Of a stretch of 6,310 bases of DNA, positions 1 to 3,505 are shown one piece after another; the first letter of the stretch is position 1, and each line of letters begins with the position of its first letter. Both the position numbers and the translations under genes were made by a program. Source of the DNA: Deltaproteobacteria bacterium ADurb.Bin026 (lineage in GTDB: Bacteria > Desulfobacterota > Syntrophorhabdia > Syntrophorhabdales > Syntrophorhabdaceae); contig MWEV01000205.1 of assembly GCA_002071245.1 (NCBI GenBank), forward strand, positions 1-6,310. Reading direction: 5' to 3'. The notes under the pieces are model-generated. The model was not told the origin of the DNA and did not search any database. It saw nothing but the letters and a program-made list of their open reading frames with translations.

Positions 1-11
1 CTAACATATTG

Positions 12-27
12 ATAATACAGCTATTAT
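12..27. repeat. Short inverted repeat upstream of the promoter
   Basis: ATAATA (12-17) and TATTAT (22-27) form a perfect 6-bp inverted repeat around the 4-base spacer CAGC, ending 5 bases before the -24 element. It could be a regulator half-site pair. It is made only of A and T and lies in AT-rich DNA, so chance is a real explanation. Confidence 0.2.
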
Positions 28-32
28 AGTTG

Positions 33-47
33 TGGCATGGCTATTGC
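33..47 (+). promoter_or_regulatory. Sigma-54 (RpoN) -24/-12 promoter
   Basis: The element TGGCATGGCTATTGC matches the sigma-54 consensus TGGCACG-N4-TTGC with one mismatch (T for C at the sixth base). The invariant GG (34-35) and GC (46-47) are separated by exactly 10 bases, as required. Transcription would start about 12 bases downstream, near 58-60, leaving a 5' UTR of about 55 bases before the first gene. No sigma-54 activator (AAA+ enhancer-binding protein) is encoded in the window, and any upstream activator site would lie mostly left of the edge. The match is seen directly; its use by RpoN is inferred from spacing and position. Confidence 0.8.
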
Positions 48-76
48 ATATATGATTTTATTATGTGCAGATATTC

Positions 77-114
77 ACAAAATAAAATAAAAAAAATAAA
101 AAAGGAGAATAGCC
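77..114 (+). promoter_or_regulatory. A-rich leader and ribosome binding site of the response regulator gene
   Basis: An almost pure A/T, strongly A-rich tract runs from about 77 to 103 and ends in AAAGGAG (101-107), seven bases before the ATG at 115. This is a strong Shine-Dalgarno with good spacing and fixes the start codon. The A-rich, unstructured leader should favour efficient translation initiation. Confidence 0.7.
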
Positions 115-1125
115 ATGGAAAAAAACGTATTATTAATTGATGATGAAGCAGGATTGAGAAGAAGTGTATCGGTTGGACTTATGCAGAAGGGTTATCATAC
201 CGAACCTTGCGAGAGCGGCATGAAGGGGTTGGAAACTCTCGAGACCCTGAAGAAAAGACAGATGCCTCTTGAATGTGCCATAGTGGATGTGAGACTTCCT
301 GATATCGATGGTTTCAAGCTTTTGAAGGTCATCAAGTCATATTATCCGGATCTTCCTGTTGTAATGATAACTGGTTATGGCAATGAGGAGATAGCTCAGG
401 AAGCTAAAAATCAGATGGCAGATGCTTATCTTGAGAAACCTTTCACAATGGAAGATTTAACCAAAGTTCTTGCAAAAATTCCAGCTACACAACCGGCGGC
501 TGATTCAGGTGTTGCAACACAGGCAAAACCAGAATTGAAAACTTCGGTGACAGCATATGCGCTTTTAAGTCTTGATGAAAATGCGGATTTTTTAAAAATT
601 TATCGTAATCTCTATTTTAACGAAAACATCTTGTATTGCGATGCCATAAGGGGAGAACACGATATGGTTCTGTTACTCCAGTCAGATACACATGATGCAA
701 TCAAATCTGTAGTTGATACGGAGATCAAGGCAATTCCTGGTGTTTCAGACGTAACACTGCTCAATGTAGAAGTGCCTATGTTTGGCGAGAATGTACATAG
801 CATAATTAATTCTGTTGACAAGGCATTGGGACGTGATAAGGCGGCTGTGGATGATGTATCTACGGGTCAGATTGCAAGGAAACGTGTTTCTTCATATGTA
901 TTGCTTGAGATTGAAAAGGAAAAACTCGAAGCCATTTATCCTGCACTTTATTTCAACGATCAGGTAGTTTCTTGTGACTATATTGTAGGAAAATATGATA
1001 TAATCCTTCTTATGAAAGGAAGCAGTTTTAGCGAAATCGAGAACACAATACGTACGAAATTCAAAACACTCGACGGTGTTCTTCGAATCAAGGAATGGCC
1101 TATCCTGACATTATTTGAGGCGTAA
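115..1125 (+). CDS. Response regulator with receiver domain and two Lrp/AsnC-type ligand-binding (RAM) repeats
   Basis: This 336-residue protein starts with a CheY-like receiver domain (about residues 3-121). The acidic pair D9/D10, phospho-acceptor D58 (motif IVDVRLPD), T86 (MITGYG) and K108 (LEKPF) are all present, so it should be phosphorylatable by a partner histidine kinase, which is not encoded here. After a Pro/Ala/Gln-rich linker (123-142) come two copies of a module of about 75 residues (about 144-216 and 259-330). Each has an AY/SY-x-LL strand, an LYFN motif (166-169, 278-281), CD (175-176, 287-288), a G-x2-D turn (180-183, 292-295) and a GV near its end (209-210, 321-322). This pattern resembles the RAM/AsnC ligand-binding domain of Lrp-family proteins. 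No helix-turn-helix, AAA+, GGDEF or kinase domain is seen, so it is probably not a direct DNA-binding regulator. It is the first gene behind the sigma-54 promoter and is followed by the redox operon, suggesting it senses or tunes that system. The receiver call is firm; the RAM assignment is by pattern. Confidence 0.88.
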   Translation: MEKNVLLIDDEAGLRRSVSVGLMQKGYHTEPCESGMKGLETLETLKKRQMPLECAIVDVRLPDIDGFKLLKVIKSYYPDLPVVMITGYGNEEIAQEAKNQMADAYLEKPFTMEDLTKVLAKIPATQPAADSGVATQAKPELKTSVTAYALLSLDENADFLKIYRNLYFNENILYCDAIRGEHDMVLLLQSDTHDAIKSVVDTEIKAIPGVSDVTLLNVEVPMFGENVHSIINSVDKALGRDKAAVDDVSTGQIARKRVSSYVLLEIEKEKLEAIYPALYFNDQVVSCDYIVGKYDIILLMKGSSFSEIENTIRTKFKTLDGVLRIKEWPILTLFEA

Positions 1126-1193
1126 TTGAGGGATTGTACAAATCTTGATACGGAGGCGATATGCTATAAACTCAATAAGACAAAGGAGGATCA
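1126..1193 (+). promoter_or_regulatory. Intergenic spacer with palindrome, minigene-like ORF and downstream ribosome binding site
   Basis: This spacer of 68 bases between the response regulator and the nuoE-like gene holds an 8-bp palindrome TTGTACAA (1134-1141). It also holds a GGAGG-preceded ATG-CTA-TAA minigene-like ORF (1161-1169) and the strong AGGAGG (1184-1189), which lies only four bases before the nuoE-like ATG at 1194. No stem followed by a T run (terminator) and no convincing -35/-10 or -24/-12 promoter is seen, so read-through from the upstream gene is the simplest reading. Confidence 0.45.
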
Positions 1194-1703
1194 ATGCTGC
1201 AAACAGAACATATAAAGGTTGATCAGAGTAAACAAGGCTTTTCGGGATTTAAAATTGAATTATGGAAATATCAAGGGGAGATGGGGGCACTCATCCCCCT
1301 TCTTCAGTCTGCACAGGAGACATACGGATATATTCCAGAATCTGCTATTGAATACATAAGCGAAATCGTAGACATTCCTTCAGCGGATATTTATGGTGTA
1401 ATCACGTTTTATTCTCAGTTTCGTTTAAAACCAATGGGCAAGAACATTATAAAAGTATGTGATGGGACTGCCTGTCACGTAAACGCCTCAACAGCAATAA
1501 TCAAGACAATTGAAAGTGAATTGCAGATAAGCAACAACGAGACCACTGAAGATGGTCTTTTTACATTAAATAAGGTTGCCTGCCTCGGATGCTGCTCGCT
1601 TTCACCTGTGATTATGATCAATGATGAGACATACGGACGACTTACACCAAAAAAGGTACAACAACTTTTGAATGAATATAGAGAAAATGCTGAAAAAGAC
1701 TAA
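1194..1703 (+). CDS. nuoE: NuoE/HydC-type [2Fe-2S] thioredoxin-like subunit of an NAD(H)-dependent oxidoreductase
   Basis: This 169-residue soluble protein is the usual length for the 24-kDa subunit family (NuoE, HydC, HndA). An N-terminal helical region (about 24-80) carries family signatures such as LLQSAQETYGYIP and IYGVITFYSQF. The thioredoxin-like ferredoxin fold follows, with the [2Fe-2S] ligands C89 and C94 (C-x4-C in VCDGTACHV) and C130 and C134 (C-x3-C in ACLGCC). In this family the cluster sits beside the FMN of the NuoF-type partner, which is encoded 20 bases downstream with the same polarity. The start is supported by AGGAGG at 1184-1189. There is no signal peptide or membrane segment, so it should be cytoplasmic. 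The symbol is at family level: the context (extended NuoF-like partner, no membrane nuo genes) fits a soluble HydC/StnA-like role better than respiratory complex I. Confidence 0.93.
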   Translation: MLQTEHIKVDQSKQGFSGFKIELWKYQGEMGALIPLLQSAQETYGYIPESAIEYISEIVDIPSADIYGVITFYSQFRLKPMGKNIIKVCDGTACHVNASTAIIKTIESELQISNNETTEDGLFTLNKVACLGCCSLSPVIMINDETYGRLTPKKVQQLLNEYRENAEKD

Positions 1704-1723
1704 CAGACAAATAGGAGATAGGA

Positions 1724-3490
1724 ATGAAAACAATCAAGGTAGGCCTCGGAAGCTGTGGCGTGTCTGCCGGTGGAGAAAAGACATATGAGGCTATAAAAAA
1801 TGAAATAGAGAGACAAAACATACAGGTCATTTTAAAAGAAACGGGCTGTAACGGTATGTGCTACCGTGAGCCGCTTATGGAAGTAATCGATGAGCAGAAT
1901 AATTCCGTTGTTTACGGAGAGGTAACGCCTGAAAAGGCAAAACGTATTATGACGGATCATGTGCTCAACGATAAACCAGTCGAAGAATGGATTGTGCAGG
2001 GCAATATACCCACGCAGGATAAATCTTTTTTTGAAAAACAACATCGGATAGTTCTCAGAAATTGTGGTATCATAGACCCAACTTCAATTGAAGAATACAT
2101 AGCAGCAGGCGGTTATCAGGCTATACAGAAAGTTCTGAAAGAATATACGCCTGAAGATGTAATCGATATTATTACTAAATCTGGTCTTAGAGGTAGAGGC
2201 GGCGGTGGTTTTTTAACAGGCGTAAAATGGAAATTTTGCCGTCAAGCTGAAGGTAATCAAAAATATATCATTTGTAATGCAGACGAAGGCGATCCTGGCG
2301 CATTTATGGACAGGAGCACGCTTGAAAGCGACCCACATTCAGTGCTTGAGGGCATGATGATATGTGCTTATGCAATAGGTGCGCAAGAAGGTTATATATA
2401 TTGCAGGGCGGAGTATCCAAAGGCGGTTCAAAGACTAAAAGATTCTATACGCATTGCCCTTAGTAAGGGTTTTCTTGGAAAGAATATGTTCGGTTCTGAT
2501 TTCAACCTTTCAATAAAAATAAAAGAAGGTGCCGGGGCATTTGTCTGTGGCGAAGAAACTGCCCTTATTGCCTCTATTGAAGGCAAAAGAGGGATGCCGC
2601 GGTTCAGACCTCCATTTCCTGCAAACAAAGGACTGTGGGGTAAACCGACAAATATAAATAACGTCGAGACTTTTGCAAATGTGGCATGGATTATTATGAA
2701 CGGTCCAGAGGCTTTTGCATCTATGGGTACCGAAAATAGCAAGGGCACCAAGGTATTTGCGCTTGCCGGTAAGATTGCGCGTGGTGGACTGGCAGAAGTA
2801 CCTATGGGCATCACTATAAATGAGATTGTGTATGACATTGGCGGCGGTATAAAAGATAATAAGAAATTTAAGGCTGTCCAGATGGGTGGACCTTCAGGCG
2901 GATGTATCCCTGCCACTATGGGTGACCTTCAGATAGATTACCAGCAGATCAATAAGACAGGTGCAATCATGGGATCCGGTGGTCTCGTGGTGATGGATGA
3001 AACTACCTGTATGGTAGAAATGGCAAAGTTTTTCCTTACCTTTACGCAAGAGGAATCTTGCGGTAAATGTACATTCTGTAGAATTGGCACAAAAAGGATG
3101 CTTGAAATTCTTGAAAGGATTACAGATGGTAATGGCAGGGAAGGGGATATCGAACTCTTAAGGGAGCTTGCTGATAAGATAAGAAACAACACTATCTGTG
3201 GTCTTGGTCAGACTGCACCAAACCCGGTACTTACGACCCTCAAATATTTTCCAGAGGAATATGAGGCACATATAAGGGATAAGAAGTGTCCAGCACATAG
3301 TTGCTCGGCTCTTATAACTTACAGCATAAATGCTGATAACTGCAAAGGATGTACCTTGTGTGCAAAGGCATGCCCGACAGGAGCGATAACAGGAGAGAAG
3401 AAGAAGGTACATGAAATTAATCCCGAGACCTGCATAAAATGCGGTAAATGTTTCGAAGTTTGTAAATTTGGTGCAGTGATAAAAAATTAA
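1724..3490 (+). CDS. nuoF: NuoF/HydB-type FMN- and NAD(H)-binding subunit with extra N- and C-terminal Fe-S domains
   Basis: This 588-residue protein is longer than complex I NuoF (about 430-450) and has the HydB/HndC-type architecture. Residues 1-75 form a thioredoxin-like ferredoxin domain with C11, C42 and C46. The FMN/NADH core includes the glycine-rich GRGGGGF (157-163), NADEGDPGAFMDR (185-197), GAGAFVCGEETAL (269-281) and NINNVETFANV (310-320). An SLBB-like stretch follows (about 340-400). The N3-type [4Fe-4S] cluster has C446-x2-C449-x2-C452 and C492. A C-terminal 2x[4Fe-4S] ferredoxin has C540/C543/C546/C550 and C570/C573/C576/C580. An additional Cys pair, C522 and C527, precedes the ferredoxin. 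It should oxidise or reduce NAD(H) at FMN and pass electrons to the NuoE-like partner and the large subunit. This architecture is typical of electron-bifurcating hydrogenases, formate dehydrogenases and StnB. The start is set by AGGAG (1713-1717), six bases before the ATG. The symbol is at family level. Confidence 0.94.
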   Translation: MKTIKVGLGSCGVSAGGEKTYEAIKNEIERQNIQVILKETGCNGMCYREPLMEVIDEQNNSVVYGEVTPEKAKRIMTDHVLNDKPVEEWIVQGNIPTQDKSFFEKQHRIVLRNCGIIDPTSIEEYIAAGGYQAIQKVLKEYTPEDVIDIITKSGLRGRGGGGFLTGVKWKFCRQAEGNQKYIICNADEGDPGAFMDRSTLESDPHSVLEGMMICAYAIGAQEGYIYCRAEYPKAVQRLKDSIRIALSKGFLGKNMFGSDFNLSIKIKEGAGAFVCGEETALIASIEGKRGMPRFRPPFPANKGLWGKPTNINNVETFANVAWIIMNGPEAFASMGTENSKGTKVFALAGKIARGGLAEVPMGITINEIVYDIGGGIKDNKKFKAVQMGGPSGGCIPATMGDLQIDYQQINKTGAIMGSGGLVVMDETTCMVEMAKFFLTFTQEESCGKCTFCRIGTKRMLEILERITDGNGREGDIELLRELADKIRNNTICGLGQTAPNPVLTTLKYFPEEYEAHIRDKKCPAHSCSALITYSINADNCKGCTLCAKACPTGAITGEKKKVHEINPETCIKCGKCFEVCKFGAVIKN

Positions 3491-3494
3491 CAAT

Positions 3495-3505
3495 GGAGAG
3501 CGCAT
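3495..3505 (+). promoter_or_regulatory. Ribosome binding site that sets the start of the large fusion gene
   Basis: GGAG at 3495-3498 lies seven bases before the ATG at 3506. The gap from the previous stop codon is only 15 bases, so the gene is in the same operon. A nearby ATG at 3493 is in a different reading frame and overlaps the Shine-Dalgarno, so 3506 is the supported start. Confidence 0.7.

Noticed and set aside
1125..1176. Inverted repeat ATTGAG / CTCAAT as a possible terminator between the first two genes.
   Set aside because: The stem is only 6 bp with a 40-base loop and no T run follows; a functional terminator is unlikely.
2428..2916. A long antisense open frame opposite the nuoF-like gene.
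   Set aside because: It lies wholly inside a well-conserved FMN/NADH-binding coding region and its translation shows no recognisable domain; it is a shadow frame.
3081..3104. A second sigma-54-like element inside the nuoF-like gene (TTGGCAC followed by TGC).
   Set aside because: The GG and GC are separated by 12 bases instead of 10, and the site is inside coding sequence.
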